Part shown: positions 37,157 to 46,561 of the stretch, piece by piece
How the letters are laid out: each line of letters begins with the position of its first letter
Position numbering within the stretch: the first letter of the stretch is position 1
DNA from: Saprospiraceae bacterium
Lineage (GTDB): Bacteria > Bacteroidota > Bacteroidia > Chitinophagales > Saprospiraceae
Assembly (NCBI GenBank): GCA_020631355.1
Contig: JAHDHL010000035.1
Span: 1-50,204, forward strand
Direction: 5' to 3'
DNA length: 50,204 nucleotides
Made by a program: the position numbers and the translations under genes
Notes under the pieces: model-generated
What the model was told of the DNA's origin: nothing
Databases searched by the model: none
Seen by the model: only the letters and a program-made list of their open reading frames with translations

Positions 37157-37978
37157 ATGAAACAATTATACATCACACTATTCCTACTCTTTTATACGGT
37201 TGCTTATTCAAAACAAAATTGCAATATCTATAAATGGGAAAACAATACGGAGTGCTATAAGGCTTGTCGATTATATGGCAAAGGCGGAAGTCAAGGTTCC
37301 AGATCATCACAAAAAAATTATGACCGGGTCATTGAACTCTGTCCCACATATGATGATGCTTATTGGGCCAAGGCTATTCCATATCTAAAACGGGGTGATT
37401 TTATTAATTGGAGAATTATGATGGATAAGGCTGTGGAATTGGCTCCTGAAAAACATTTGGGTTACAGGGGTTGGTGCAGGTATCAATTCCTCAAGGATTA
37501 CGAGGGCGCCATTGAGGATATTGAAAAATTAGAATCCCTTGTAAATTACGACATTGGTTTTTGTCAGAATAGTGACTACCACCTCAACATTGCCAAGGCC
37601 TTATGTTATAAAGGAATGGGCGACTCGGAAAAAGCCCTCGAAATCATCGAACAACACTTAATGACTACAGAATATCCAATCGGATTATATGATTATCTCC
37701 ACTTGGGCGTCCTTTATTTAGAAAAAGGAGATTATTCCAAAGCCATCACTGCATTAAATGCCCAAATAAAAGAAAATGATTTATTGGCTGATAATTATTA
37801 TTACCTAGGTTTAGCCTACAAGGGTTTAGGCAGAATGATGGATTATGAAAAGAACATAAAGAAAGCATTGGAAATGTATTTGAATGATTATGGCAGATAC
37901 GACCCATACTCAACACCAATGGACAAAATATTCTTGGAAGACATCAAAAGAGAGGACAAAGAAATGGAATTAGGATAA
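37157..37978 (+). CDS. Exported TPR-repeat protein
   Basis: A 273-aa protein with a signal peptide (residues 1-18, ending AYSK). About six TPR-like helix pairs cover residues 45-245: YDDAYWAKAIPYLKRGDFIN, GYRGWCRYQFLKDYEGAIED, YDYLHLGVLYLEKGDYSKAI, and NYYYLGLAYKGLGRMMDYEK. A short Cys-rich N-terminal segment (CNIYKWENNTECYKACRLYG) precedes them, with four cysteines that could form disulfides. Such proteins are periplasmic scaffolds. It lies directly behind the lipoprotein gene; the pair may work together. Confidence 0.87.
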   Translation: MKQLYITLFLLFYTVAYSKQNCNIYKWENNTECYKACRLYGKGGSQGSRSSQKNYDRVIELCPTYDDAYWAKAIPYLKRGDFINWRIMMDKAVELAPEKHLGYRGWCRYQFLKDYEGAIEDIEKLESLVNYDIGFCQNSDYHLNIAKALCYKGMGDSEKALEIIEQHLMTTEYPIGLYDYLHLGVLYLEKGDYSKAITALNAQIKENDLLADNYYYLGLAYKGLGRMMDYEKNIKKALEMYLNDYGRYDPYSTPMDKIFLEDIKREDKEMELG

Positions 37979-37979
37979 T

Positions 37980-39176
37980 TTATTCCACTTGTTCGATATA
38001 CCAATGAAAACGATTTTTCAGGGCAGGATTTTCTTTCCAGTTTATCGCCTCCGTTTGAATTTCAATGACGGAATTCCCAAGAGGGAATTCCAGATTCAGT
38101 TCGGATGCTTTCGTATCATATGAAAAGGGAATTCTTTTTTCATTCAATTGATAATCTGTTAATAAAATTATATTCTGATTCGCATCTATGCGCATCTTAA
38201 AATCCTGCATTCCATCATTCATTTTTTGCACGATGAAATAATCATCCCTGTGAAGAAAGATTCGCTTCCAGCCTAAGCTATCACTAGGAATGATACTATC
38301 ACCCCTTTGCACCTGAACCACTTCATACGCTCCGTGAAGATATGGCCTTACGGCAATGTCGTCATTAATATTACCCTGCGTTATATTCGGATAAATTGAT
38401 TCCACAACGATGAACAACAACGCAAAACATTTCAAGGAATTTCGGAGGAAAGGATATCCTCCAAGCAATACTGAAAACTTAGGATATTTTATTTTTTCCT
38501 CCTTATTAAAAAACTGCAAAAAAGACTTCAACCACGGAATGAATAAATAACAACTCATAAAGAATAAAAAGAACGAATATAACTTTACGGAGATATCAAA
38601 ACTAAAATTAATGGCCACGATATTCAACAAAACAGGCATGGCCAAAACCACTCCTATCAACCTTGTTTTTTTATGCAACAATAATAAACCCGGAATCACC
38701 TCCAATAAACCCATGAATATGTTATAAGGATAATTCACACCCATTGTTGACCAGAATAAAATATCCTGATCCAACTGCCCTAATGGAGTGTATAATATAT
38801 TGGGTTCGGGTAAATAAAATTGACTCTTAAATAATTTATAACAGCCATACTTAATCAATTGGAGTGACAAATAATAATTCAAAGTAACTGATATAAAAGA
38901 ATACAAATACCCTTTTTTATATTTTGATATTACCGCATAAATAAAAACAGACAACAGCAATAATATACCATATAGAACATACATCAAAAAAGAATCAGAA
39001 GTAATTCCTTTTTCTATGTTCTGCAAACCGAAAATATCACTTGCTATAAAATAGGATATATCACCAAAAATAAATTGGGATATTTTTTTCTGATATGGAA
39101 ATAAATGAAAATAAAAGGGAATAAAAACAGCAAGAGAGAACAGATATATCCCTAAAATATTTTTCAGATGCCGCAT
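37980..39176 (-). CDS. DoxX-like polytopic membrane protein
   Basis: A protein of 398 aa from the ATG at 39176, which shares its A with the TAA of the upstream gene (TAATG), so translation is coupled; an in-frame ATG at 39245 would overlap that gene further. The first about 260 residues hold six to seven membrane helices with the Bacteroidota DoxX-like pattern (LNYYLSLQLIKYGCYKLFKS, QFYLPEPN, WSTMGVNYPYNIFMG, LLEVIPGLLLL). The C-terminal about 110 residues are soluble and beta-rich (LHGAYEVVQVQRGDSIIPSD, IFLHRDDYFIVQK). It is the third gene of an operon with two paralogous anchored proteins. The function is unknown. Confidence 0.8.
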   Translation of the reverse strand: MRHLKNILGIYLFSLAVFIPFYFHLFPYQKKISQFIFGDISYFIASDIFGLQNIEKGITSDSFLMYVLYGILLLLSVFIYAVISKYKKGYLYSFISVTLNYYLSLQLIKYGCYKLFKSQFYLPEPNILYTPLGQLDQDILFWSTMGVNYPYNIFMGLLEVIPGLLLLHKKTRLIGVVLAMPVLLNIVAINFSFDISVKLYSFFLFFMSCYLFIPWLKSFLQFFNKEEKIKYPKFSVLLGGYPFLRNSLKCFALLFIVVESIYPNITQGNINDDIAVRPYLHGAYEVVQVQRGDSIIPSDSLGWKRIFLHRDDYFIVQKMNDGMQDFKMRIDANQNIILLTDYQLNEKRIPFSYDTKASELNLEFPLGNSVIEIQTEAINWKENPALKNRFHWYIEQVE

Positions 39177-39886
39177 TAAAATATTCTTTTCCGAGACAAT
39201 ACTCCCCCTAATAATGCAACAAAAACCAAGACCATCAAAACCCATAAGGATTGATTCATCAAAGATGCATTCATTACTTTATTGTCGTTATTTTCTACTT
39301 CTACAAATTTATCGGGCATTCCCTCTTTCTTGGCTTTTTCCTTTAATTTTTCTAATTTTTTCCGGGCTTTCCTTATTTTCTTTTTCAATTTTTCATCTTC
39401 CTTGATTTCCTTTTTGGTTCTTTTATCTACCTCTGGTTTTTCTGGTTGATTATCATAACCAATAAAAATAACCTCCTTGGCTTCATTATTAAAATGATAT
39501 TGGTCATCCAATACTTCTTGTATGCTATCCAACCTATGCTGTTGCGTGAATAACGGATGATACAAAACCGTATCCCTACCTGCTTTCCAGATTACCGAAT
39601 CTCTATTATCGCCTCTCCAAGTCTGTCTGGTACAGATTTCACTTGTTACCATGACCGCAGCCGTATCATTCAGGAAAATCAAGCTATCCAAATGGGCATT
39701 CCGAATCGTCCTCATGGGAGCTTCGCCAAAATTAGAACGTTCCAAACCAAAGATACTTTCCTCCAAGGCGGTCTTGAAATGTGATACATTCCCACTATGG
39801 CTCTTGAATTCTATCAATTTCGTCTGAGCTTCCACCCGAAACAAACAACAAACCATACAACACATCAATACAATTGCTCTCATCAT
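39176..39886 (-). CDS. Exported C-terminally anchored protein, paralogue B
   Basis: A 236-aa protein with a signal peptide (1-20, ending VEAQ), a globular domain (about 21-145), a Lys/Glu-rich coiled coil (about 153-190) and a C-terminal membrane helix (about 213-230) followed by SRKRIF. It is a clear paralogue of the gene upstream: both share QTKLI...K.HSG, F.SAL/TALEE.I.GL..SNFGE.P, HPL..QQH.LD and a final GYDN motif. The C-terminal helix plus basic tail resembles a sorting signal but no IPTL motif is present. The stop overlaps the DoxX-like start by one base. Confidence 0.82.
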   Translation of the reverse strand: MMRAIVLMCCMVCCLFRVEAQTKLIEFKSHSGNVSHFKTALEESIFGLERSNFGEAPMRTIRNAHLDSLIFLNDTAAVMVTSEICTRQTWRGDNRDSVIWKAGRDTVLYHPLFTQQHRLDSIQEVLDDQYHFNNEAKEVIFIGYDNQPEKPEVDKRTKKEIKEDEKLKKKIRKARKKLEKLKEKAKKEGMPDKFVEVENNDNKVMNASLMNQSLWVLMVLVFVALLGGVLSRKRIF

Positions 39887-39905
39887 CCTAATTTTGAATA
39901 TGGAT

Positions 39906-40706
39906 TTACGATTTCCTTACATAACCCAGCCACCAGCCTCCAACCAAGGATACAAAAATCAGTAATCCAAGGATTCCACTGGGATTCATCGAGCTTAATT
40001 GCTGCTTAGGAACAATAGCACCATTCTTCCCTCCTGACGACCTCATATCCTGTTCTTTTTCCAAGTCTTCCAGTTCTTTTTGGGCCTTTTCGATTTTTTT
40101 CTCCAATCGTTTCAATTTCCTAGATGCTTTCACCTCCTTTTCAGGTGTATCAGTAGCAGGAATTTCAACATTATCATCCACGGGAGTTTCTTCAATGACT
40201 TGTTGCTCTATTTCTGGAATCGTAGTCTCCTTGATGGTTTCGACAGGTTCGGGGGTTGTATCAGGCATCGGTTGTTGTTCATTATCATAACCGACAAATA
40301 CAATGGTCTCCATGCTATTCTTAAAATCAAAGTACCCTCGCAACCGTAATTTCACATTGTCCAAGTCATGCTGTTGGGAAAGAAGGGGATGATTCATTAG
40401 GGTATCCCGTTTCAATTGGCAAGCTTCCTCCGAACGTACAAAAGTGGTGGAATCCAAACAGAATACCTGCTTCACCACAACCGCCATATTCGGGTTGATA
40501 CATATCACACTATCAATATCCTCCATCGCATCCCACCAGGGTGGTTCCCCAAAATTGGATGCAGACAATCCCCATATCGGTTCGGATAAAGCCGATTTGA
40601 AACTGGCTTTGGAACCACTATGACCCTTGTGATGGATGAGTTTTGTCTGCGCGTCCAAATTGAAACTGAAAAGGACAAGACCTAAGAATAAGATTATTCT
40701 GTTCAT
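39906..40706 (-). CDS. Exported C-terminally anchored protein, paralogue A
   Basis: A protein of 266 aa from the ATG at 40706, which begins a signal peptide (MNRIILFLGLVLFSFNLDAQ); a frame start at 40739 gives a poorer leader. The globular part (about 21-145) carries the same HSGSKASFKSALSEPIWGL, SNFGEPP, HPLLSQQHDLD and GYDN blocks as paralogue B. A longer acidic, Pro/Glu/Thr-rich linker and a charged coiled coil follow. The tail has a hydrophobic helix (GILGLLIFVSLVGGWWLGYV) and ends RKS. The gap to paralogue B is 19 bases; both and the DoxX-like gene form one operon. No known family is recognised; tandem duplication is evident. Confidence 0.82.
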   Translation of the reverse strand: MNRIILFLGLVLFSFNLDAQTKLIHHKGHSGSKASFKSALSEPIWGLSASNFGEPPWWDAMEDIDSVICINPNMAVVVKQVFCLDSTTFVRSEEACQLKRDTLMNHPLLSQQHDLDNVKLRLRGYFDFKNSMETIVFVGYDNEQQPMPDTTPEPVETIKETTIPEIEQQVIEETPVDDNVEIPATDTPEKEVKASRKLKRLEKKIEKAQKELEDLEKEQDMRSSGGKNGAIVPKQQLSSMNPSGILGLLIFVSLVGGWWLGYVRKS

Positions 40707-40911
40707 GCTAAAGGATTTGGAATCAGGGAATGTATTCACTCCCTAAAATACAATGGATGGAAAAAGTAACAGGTAGGCAACCATACATAAACAAGCTGTT
40801 AACAGGGCATTAGGGTTTCATTCACAGTTCAATCTGGAATCGAAACAACTCAATATCCATACCCTATTCGAGTAGAATAAGCAAATAATCCACACTTTCT
40901 TTTACAATAGG

Positions 40912-42981
40912 TTAGTAACCCAATACTTCACCCAATTTAACGGCAACCTTTTCAATGGAAGGAAGATAAGCCTGCTCCAAGGTCGAATTCAGACAAATGG
41001 CCGGTGTATCAGCAGCACCGATAACCATTACAGGTGCATCCAATGCTTCAAAACAATTTTCTTGGATTCTTCCTGCAAGACTCGTTGCAAATGTGTTATT
41101 TACAGGTTCTTCCGTCACAACCAAACATTTGGAATGTCTCCTAACTGCAGCAAAAATGGTATCGGTATCCAACGGATTCAAAGTCCTCAAATCCACGATT
41201 TCTACCCTACCCTTATATTGTTTGGCTGCATTCAATGCCCAGTGTACTCCCATACCATAAGTCACTACGACCATGCTTTCTCCATTCTCAATAGCATCAT
41301 CGGTAGCTTCAAGAACTGTATTGGCTTTTCCGAAAGGAATGGCATATTCCTCATCCGGCATGATACTCCTAGCCATATCCGTTCCCTTAACCTTGGACCA
41401 ATACAATCCCTTATGTTCGAAGATGACCACAGGATTCGGGTCATAATAAGCTGATTTCATCAATCCTTTCAGGTCGGCACCATTACTCGGATAGGCAATC
41501 TTTACACCACGGATATTGGTCACTACGGATTCGACACTGGAAGAATGGTAAGGTCCTCCTGAACCATAAGCTCCTATCGGAACCCTAAGAATCATACTTG
41601 CAGGCCACTTGCCATTGGACAAATAATAGGAACGACTCACTTCCGTGAATAATTGATTCAAGCCCGGCCAGATATAATCCGCAAATTGCACCTCAACAAT
41701 CGGCCTTAGACCCACTGCGGACATACCAACGGTAGAACCAACAATGAATGCTTCCTGAATGGGGGTATTGAATACCCTATCGTCTCCGAATTTCTGGGCC
41801 AATGTTGCAGCTTCACGAAATACACCTCCTAATCTACCTCCTACATCCTGACCGTAGAGTAGGCATTCATTATGTTTGCGCATCAATTCCTCAACGGCAA
41901 ATAGTGCGCAATCCACCATTACAACTTCAGATGCACCCTCTGGATGTCTTACTCCCTGTTCTTCCTCAATAGGTGTGGGGGCATAGTCATGAAGATAAAT
42001 ATCCTCAGGTCGAGGGTCCTCAGCCAATTTTGCTTCTTCGTATTCTTTCTTTACCAGAGCCCGAACGTCATGTTCAATTTCTATGAGTTCACTTTCAAAC
42101 ACACCAGCTTCCAATAATTGGTTCCTCAATACCGGATAAGGGTCCCGACTTTCGTGTTCTTCTAAATCATCCCTGTACCATTCCTTCCTCACTCCTGAGG
42201 TGTGATGATTCAACAAAGGAACAGTTGCATGTACCAAAAAGGGTCTTCTTTCCTTTCTTATCGTATCTACTACTTCCTTAAGCGTGGTATAGCATTCAAG
42301 GAAATCGGAACCGTTGATGGTCCTAGCTTCCACACCATGGAATCCCTTTATATATTCGAATGCATCCTGGGCACGGGTTTCCTCCGCATTAGCAGAAATA
42401 TCCCATCCGTTATCCTGAACGATATATAGGATAGGAAACTGTTTCAAAGCAGCCATCTGGAAAGCTTCCGCAATCTCACCCTCTGTCACACTCGCATCTC
42501 CCAATGAACACAATACCAATGGAGCATCGTCACCCACTTCGACCATTCCTAGCTTTTCCTTGTATTGCAAACCCATTGCTGCTCCTGTTGCAGGTATGGC
42601 CTGCATTCCCGTAGCACTGGATTGATGCGGTATCTTGGGCTTGTCATCATCCTTGAGACTCGGGTGGCTATAATAGGTCCTACCCCCTGAGAATGGGTCG
42701 GTCCGCTTGGCCAATAATTGCAACATCAGGTCATAGGGGCGCATCCCAATCCCGAGTAACATGGCATCATCCCGATAATAGGGATAAGCATAATCCTGTG
42801 GTAACAACTGAAGTGCGGCAGCCAATTGTATGGCTTCATGGCCCCTTGAGGTTGCATGTACATATTTGGATACGAATTTGAAATTGTCTTCGTATAGTTC
42901 AGCCATAGATTTGGCTGTACACATCAAACGAAAAGCTTTCAATAGGGTATCTTTCTCAATTTCAAACTTGGTCAGCAACAT
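40912..42981 (-). CDS. Fused 2-oxoacid dehydrogenase E1 (alpha and beta in one chain)
   Basis: A 689-aa protein. Residues 1 to about 335 form an E1-alpha domain with the TPP motif GDASVTEGE (161-169) and Asn191 (QDNGWDI), plus RGHEA and YPYYRDDAM. Residues about 350-689 form an E1-beta (transketolase pyrimidine and C-terminal) domain (GQDVGGRLGGVFREAATLAQ, QEAFIVGSTVGMSAVGLRPI, VEVQFADYIWP). The fused alpha-beta form occurs in Bacteroidota for branched-chain 2-oxoacid or pyruvate-like substrates; the exact substrate cannot be read. E2 and E3 are not in the window. The gene is monocistronic, with a TAnnTTTG box 43 bases upstream. Confidence 0.95.
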   Translation of the reverse strand: MLLTKFEIEKDTLLKAFRLMCTAKSMAELYEDNFKFVSKYVHATSRGHEAIQLAAALQLLPQDYAYPYYRDDAMLLGIGMRPYDLMLQLLAKRTDPFSGGRTYYSHPSLKDDDKPKIPHQSSATGMQAIPATGAAMGLQYKEKLGMVEVGDDAPLVLCSLGDASVTEGEIAEAFQMAALKQFPILYIVQDNGWDISANAEETRAQDAFEYIKGFHGVEARTINGSDFLECYTTLKEVVDTIRKERRPFLVHATVPLLNHHTSGVRKEWYRDDLEEHESRDPYPVLRNQLLEAGVFESELIEIEHDVRALVKKEYEEAKLAEDPRPEDIYLHDYAPTPIEEEQGVRHPEGASEVVMVDCALFAVEELMRKHNECLLYGQDVGGRLGGVFREAATLAQKFGDDRVFNTPIQEAFIVGSTVGMSAVGLRPIVEVQFADYIWPGLNQLFTEVSRSYYLSNGKWPASMILRVPIGAYGSGGPYHSSSVESVVTNIRGVKIAYPSNGADLKGLMKSAYYDPNPVVIFEHKGLYWSKVKGTDMARSIMPDEEYAIPFGKANTVLEATDDAIENGESMVVVTYGMGVHWALNAAKQYKGRVEIVDLRTLNPLDTDTIFAAVRRHSKCLVVTEEPVNNTFATSLAGRIQENCFEALDAPVMVIGAADTPAICLNSTLEQAYLPSIEKVAVKLGEVLGY

Positions 42982-43023
42982 ACACTCTCTTTCTTGGTTA
43001 GATGGAACTCCTTAGGATGGATA

Positions 43024-43031
43024 CAAATTTA
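43024..43031 (-). promoter_or_regulatory. TAnnTTTG -7 promoter element of the E1 gene
   Basis: On the minus strand TAAATTTG, an exact consensus match, ends 42 bases before the E1 ATG at 42981. No TTG at the expected -33 spacing is evident, so an activator may be needed. Confidence 0.55.
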
Positions 43032-43065
43032 CGAAAATTCAAGGTCTGATTAAGTACAGAAACAA

Positions 43066-43089
43066 TTAATTGTTGCAGCAACTAATTAA
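43066..43089. promoter_or_regulatory. Imperfect palindrome upstream of the E1 promoter, candidate operator
   Basis: TTAATTGTTGC and GCAACTAATTAA flank a central A (43077), an almost perfect inverted repeat with one bulged base. It lies 35 bases beyond the -7 element, where an activator would bind. It also sits between the E1 gene and the divergent SRPBCC gene. Confidence 0.45.
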
Positions 43090-43169
43090 GAATATATCCT
43101 ATGGCAATCAAATAGGAGGTTCTGGCACTTACATTTCCTATCTTTCTCTGAAACCATTAGCTTTATGAT

Positions 43170-43625
43170 ATGTTCAGCATCAATCAAAAATCCATCATTA
43201 AAAAAACCGTGGTCCCCTCCAATCTGCAACAGGTATGGTGGAAATGGAGCACACATGAGGGATTACTCACTTTCTTTGGTCCTGACAATCATATCGAACT
43301 CAGAATTGGCGGGCCATTCGAGATTTATTTCCTTTTGGATCAACCTTATGGAATGCGTGGAGGTGAGGGGAATATCATACTCAGTTATATCCCCCGTAAG
43401 ATGCTATCCTTTACATGGAATGCGCCTCCGGACCAAGCATACGTTAGGAATCACGAGCATAAGACATGGGTCGTCATCCATTTCGACGAAGTTGAGGATG
43501 GAACCGAAGTCACACTAGAACACCTAGGGTGGTTGGATGGCGCCGAATGGGATACAGCCTACCAATATTTCGACCGTGCTTGGACTACGGTTCTGGACTG
43601 GTTCGTCAAAAGTTGTGAATCCTAA
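43170..43625 (+). CDS. SRPBCC/AHSA1-like START-fold protein
   Basis: A single-domain cytoplasmic protein of 151 aa. The AHSA1/Aha1-like core is present: VVPSNLQQVWWKWSTHEGLL, GGPFEIYF, MLSFTWNAPP, HKTWVVIHFDEVEDGTEVTL and a final helix DTAYQYFDRAWTTVLDWFV. Such START-fold proteins bind small hydrophobic ligands or act as ligand carriers, and their roles are diverse. It is divergent from the E1 gene and 46 bases ahead of the DUF1963 gene. Confidence 0.9.
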   Translation: MFSINQKSIIKKTVVPSNLQQVWWKWSTHEGLLTFFGPDNHIELRIGGPFEIYFLLDQPYGMRGGEGNIILSYIPRKMLSFTWNAPPDQAYVRNHEHKTWVVIHFDEVEDGTEVTLEHLGWLDGAEWDTAYQYFDRAWTTVLDWFVKSCES

Positions 43626-43670
43626 AAGGATTCATTATTCTAAAACACCAAACAATTCATCTCTACTCAT

Positions 43671-44399
43671 ATGAAAGACCAAGTTAAACAAGCATTGGAT
43701 ATTCTTGCCAAACACAAAAGAGTGGCATACATTCCCCAAGTCGAAGAAAATAACACCGCCCAGAATGATACCCAATCCAAATTGGGTGGGCTCCCTTACC
43801 TAAGGCACGAAAATGACTGGCCTACTTGTCCGAATTGTAAGCAGCATTTACAATTGTTTCTTCAATTGAACTTGAAAACCATACCTGAAAAAGCAAGTGA
43901 TGGATTGGTTCAGGTTTTTTACTGTACTAATCACGAAAAGGAATGCGAAACAGAACTTGAGGGCTTCTTTCCTTTTTCTGAGGCGCATTGTTGCAGACTC
44001 ATTCGTTCCAAGGAGAAATCATCACAATTCATACCAGGGGACATTGAGATTTTCAAGGAAAAAATCATCAAAGGATGGGAAGCCAAGGACGATTATCCGC
44101 ATTATGAGGAATGGTTTGATTTGGGATTGGAAGATGAAATTGATGATGACGTATTTGAATACATGGAGGAGAATGAAATCGGTACCCCACTCCAAGGAGA
44201 TAAATTATTCGGCTGGCCTTATTGGGTACAATCCGTCGAATATCCGAATGACCGAGAAACTGGTTCTCTCATGGGATTACTTTTCCAATTGGATTCGGAA
44301 GATCATATTCCTTTCATGTTCGGGGATATGGGGACAGGACATGTGACCCAAAGTCCTGATAATGAAAACGAGCTCGCATTCGGATGGGCCTGCGGATAA
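43671..44399 (+). CDS. DUF1963 (YwqG-type) protein
   Basis: A 242-aa cytoplasmic protein with the DUF1963 signatures KLGGLPYLRHENDWPTCPNC, a second CTNHEKEC pair that may complete a four-Cys zinc site with CPNC, GDKLFGWPYWVQ, and a final FGDMGTGHV near the C-terminus. The family is widespread with no established biochemical role. It starts 46 bases after the SRPBCC gene and may be co-transcribed with it. Confidence 0.9.
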   Translation: MKDQVKQALDILAKHKRVAYIPQVEENNTAQNDTQSKLGGLPYLRHENDWPTCPNCKQHLQLFLQLNLKTIPEKASDGLVQVFYCTNHEKECETELEGFFPFSEAHCCRLIRSKEKSSQFIPGDIEIFKEKIIKGWEAKDDYPHYEEWFDLGLEDEIDDDVFEYMEENEIGTPLQGDKLFGWPYWVQSVEYPNDRETGSLMGLLFQLDSEDHIPFMFGDMGTGHVTQSPDNENELAFGWACG

Positions 44400-44472
44400 A
44401 GTAAAACATCATTCCGAACAATGTTTTTCATTTCATGTTTAAGCAATGATTGTAAACCAATTGATGCTCAAT

Positions 44473-46542
44473 ATGAAAAATTATTCTACCCTATTCGTTC
44501 TTGTCTTACTGTCCACATTCACTTATGCACAAACTGATGTGAGTGGTGGCATTTTCAGTCCTACCGTATGGACGTTAGCAGGAAGTCCCTATACCGTTAC
44601 ATCTGATGTGGTCATTTTCCCTGACCAGTCCCTTACGATAGAAGCAGGAGTCATCATACAATTCTCCCCGGGCACACAGTTGGAGAACAGGGACGGAGAC
44701 CTTGTAGCAGAGGGTACTTCCATGGCTCCCATTACTTTTACTGCGACTAATCCCAGTCTAGGCTGGAATGGAATCGTGAACAACAATATTGAACCAGACG
44801 AATTAGTGTTTTCGCTTGCACATGCGATCATAGAATATGCCGAAACGGGTATCGACTGTGGCGCGGAAAACACCTATACTTCCATGAACCACATCACATT
44901 CCGATATAATGAAAGAGGAATTTATGATGGTGGTTTGGGTTACCATTGGATTCAATTATATGATTGTCAATTTTTGGATAATGGTGTCGGAATGGAGGGA
45001 AGAATGTCCGTTTGGAATTCCACTTTCCAAGGGAATGATACGGGTTTCGGGAACCCGATGAGTTTTTCTAATTCCTCAGAGGGAGGAAGGGTCATTGACT
45101 GTACATTCCAAGGGAATGGTATCGGTGTGGGTACCATTGGACAAATCATCACTTTTGCGGTAATTGATAATTGTCTATTTGATGGAAATGACAAGGCTGT
45201 CTATAACTATTGGGCTGAAATCAGTAATACCTCCATCGAAAATTCATCCGAACTGGGTGTTTTCCTACAAAAAGGTTCCATTGAAAATTCTGCTATCCGC
45301 AACAATAATGTAGGAATAGAAGTATCCCAATTCAGCAGTAGTCTTGAAATACAGAACAATCAAATTATACTGAATGACTATGGTGTGAAAGTTAATGGCC
45401 CTGGGGCTCTTATCAGTGATAATTCCATTTGTGGGAATACCCTGTACAATGCCATATCCACATCTGACGAAGCCATTGACCTGAGCCAGAATTGTTGGTG
45501 TACAGATGATTTGACAAATATTGGAAATGGCATTTTCGATGCATATGAGGATGTCAGTCTGGGCATAGCTACCTTTGATCCGATTTCTATTTCCTGCCTT
45601 GACCCCGTATATCCGGGTGATGCCAACAGGGATGGCATGGTCAATGGAAAGGATATGGTTTTCCTAGGATTGGGAATGGGACAATCGGGTGCCACACGGG
45701 AAAATGCAAGTTCCAATTGGTCTGCACAATATGCGGAGGATTGGAATACTTCATTCTCCAATGGCATCAATGCCAAGTATGCTGATCTGAATGGTGATGG
45801 TACGATTGATGTTTCGGACAGGGACGTATTGGATCAGAATTATGGTTTAAGCCATGATTTTGGTGTCCAATCCGAACTACCATCTTCCAATCAAACCGCT
45901 GAACTATACTTTGAATTACAATCATTCGAAAATAGTGAATTGAATTTACGTCTTGTCAGTAGCGGGGACATGAGTCAGATGTCCGGAATATCTTTTAGAT
46001 TATCAATGGATATGGCTGGTTTGGATACAGACCTCATCGAATATGATTTCAATGATTCTTGGTGGCCGAATGATAATCTCATGGAAATGATGAAAATGGA
46101 TGAGAATGGGATTGATTTCTCATTCTATCGTTCCAGTAATATGGATTGGAATTCGACTTCCACACTACTGAATCTTCGCATTATGCTAGCTGAAAACAGC
46201 AATGATATTGAGATTCAATTCGAGGATATCTTGGTTGTCACCCAAGATGGGTACACCATTGAAACATCAGGCATCGAATATGTGGAAACCCTTTCTTCCA
46301 CTACCCATATCGAGGCCAATGGATTCAATCTTTATCCTAACCCCAGTCATCATCAGCTGTCATTTGAAATTCAGGATGATTTTGAAGCACAGGATATCAA
46401 ATTAATGGATTTGTCAGGGCAATTATTGGAGAGTATACCATATGAAAAAAGCATGGATATCCGCCATCTACCGAATGGCTCCTATCTTATACAAATAGTA
46501 GGAAGCAAAGGAATACGGACTTCAAAATTCGTTAAAATTTAG
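44473..46542 (+). CDS. T9SS-exported right-handed beta-helix protein with dockerin-like repeats
   Basis: A protein of 689 aa from the ATG at 44473, which opens a signal peptide (MKNYSTLFVLVLLSTFTYAQ); an earlier ATG at 44446 adds only nine residues. Residues about 40-370 form a parallel beta-helix with Asn/Asp/Gly ladders (VWNSTFQGNDTGF, VIDNCLFDGNDKAVY). Two calcium-binding dockerin-like loops follow (DANRDGMVNGKDM, DLNGDGTIDVSD). The last about 75 residues are a T9SS type A domain (LYPNPSHHQLSFEI ... GSYLIQIVG). It may bind or degrade polysaccharide, but no catalytic residues are evident. Confidence 0.92.
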   Translation: MKNYSTLFVLVLLSTFTYAQTDVSGGIFSPTVWTLAGSPYTVTSDVVIFPDQSLTIEAGVIIQFSPGTQLENRDGDLVAEGTSMAPITFTATNPSLGWNGIVNNNIEPDELVFSLAHAIIEYAETGIDCGAENTYTSMNHITFRYNERGIYDGGLGYHWIQLYDCQFLDNGVGMEGRMSVWNSTFQGNDTGFGNPMSFSNSSEGGRVIDCTFQGNGIGVGTIGQIITFAVIDNCLFDGNDKAVYNYWAEISNTSIENSSELGVFLQKGSIENSAIRNNNVGIEVSQFSSSLEIQNNQIILNDYGVKVNGPGALISDNSICGNTLYNAISTSDEAIDLSQNCWCTDDLTNIGNGIFDAYEDVSLGIATFDPISISCLDPVYPGDANRDGMVNGKDMVFLGLGMGQSGATRENASSNWSAQYAEDWNTSFSNGINAKYADLNGDGTIDVSDRDVLDQNYGLSHDFGVQSELPSSNQTAELYFELQSFENSELNLRLVSSGDMSQMSGISFRLSMDMAGLDTDLIEYDFNDSWWPNDNLMEMMKMDENGIDFSFYRSSNMDWNSTSTLLNLRIMLAENSNDIEIQFEDILVVTQDGYTIETSGIEYVETLSSTTHIEANGFNLYPNPSHHQLSFEIQDDFEAQDIKLMDLSGQLLESIPYEKSMDIRHLPNGSYLIQIVGSKGIRTSKFVKI

Positions 46543-46561
46543 TGTTTCAATATAAAACTTC

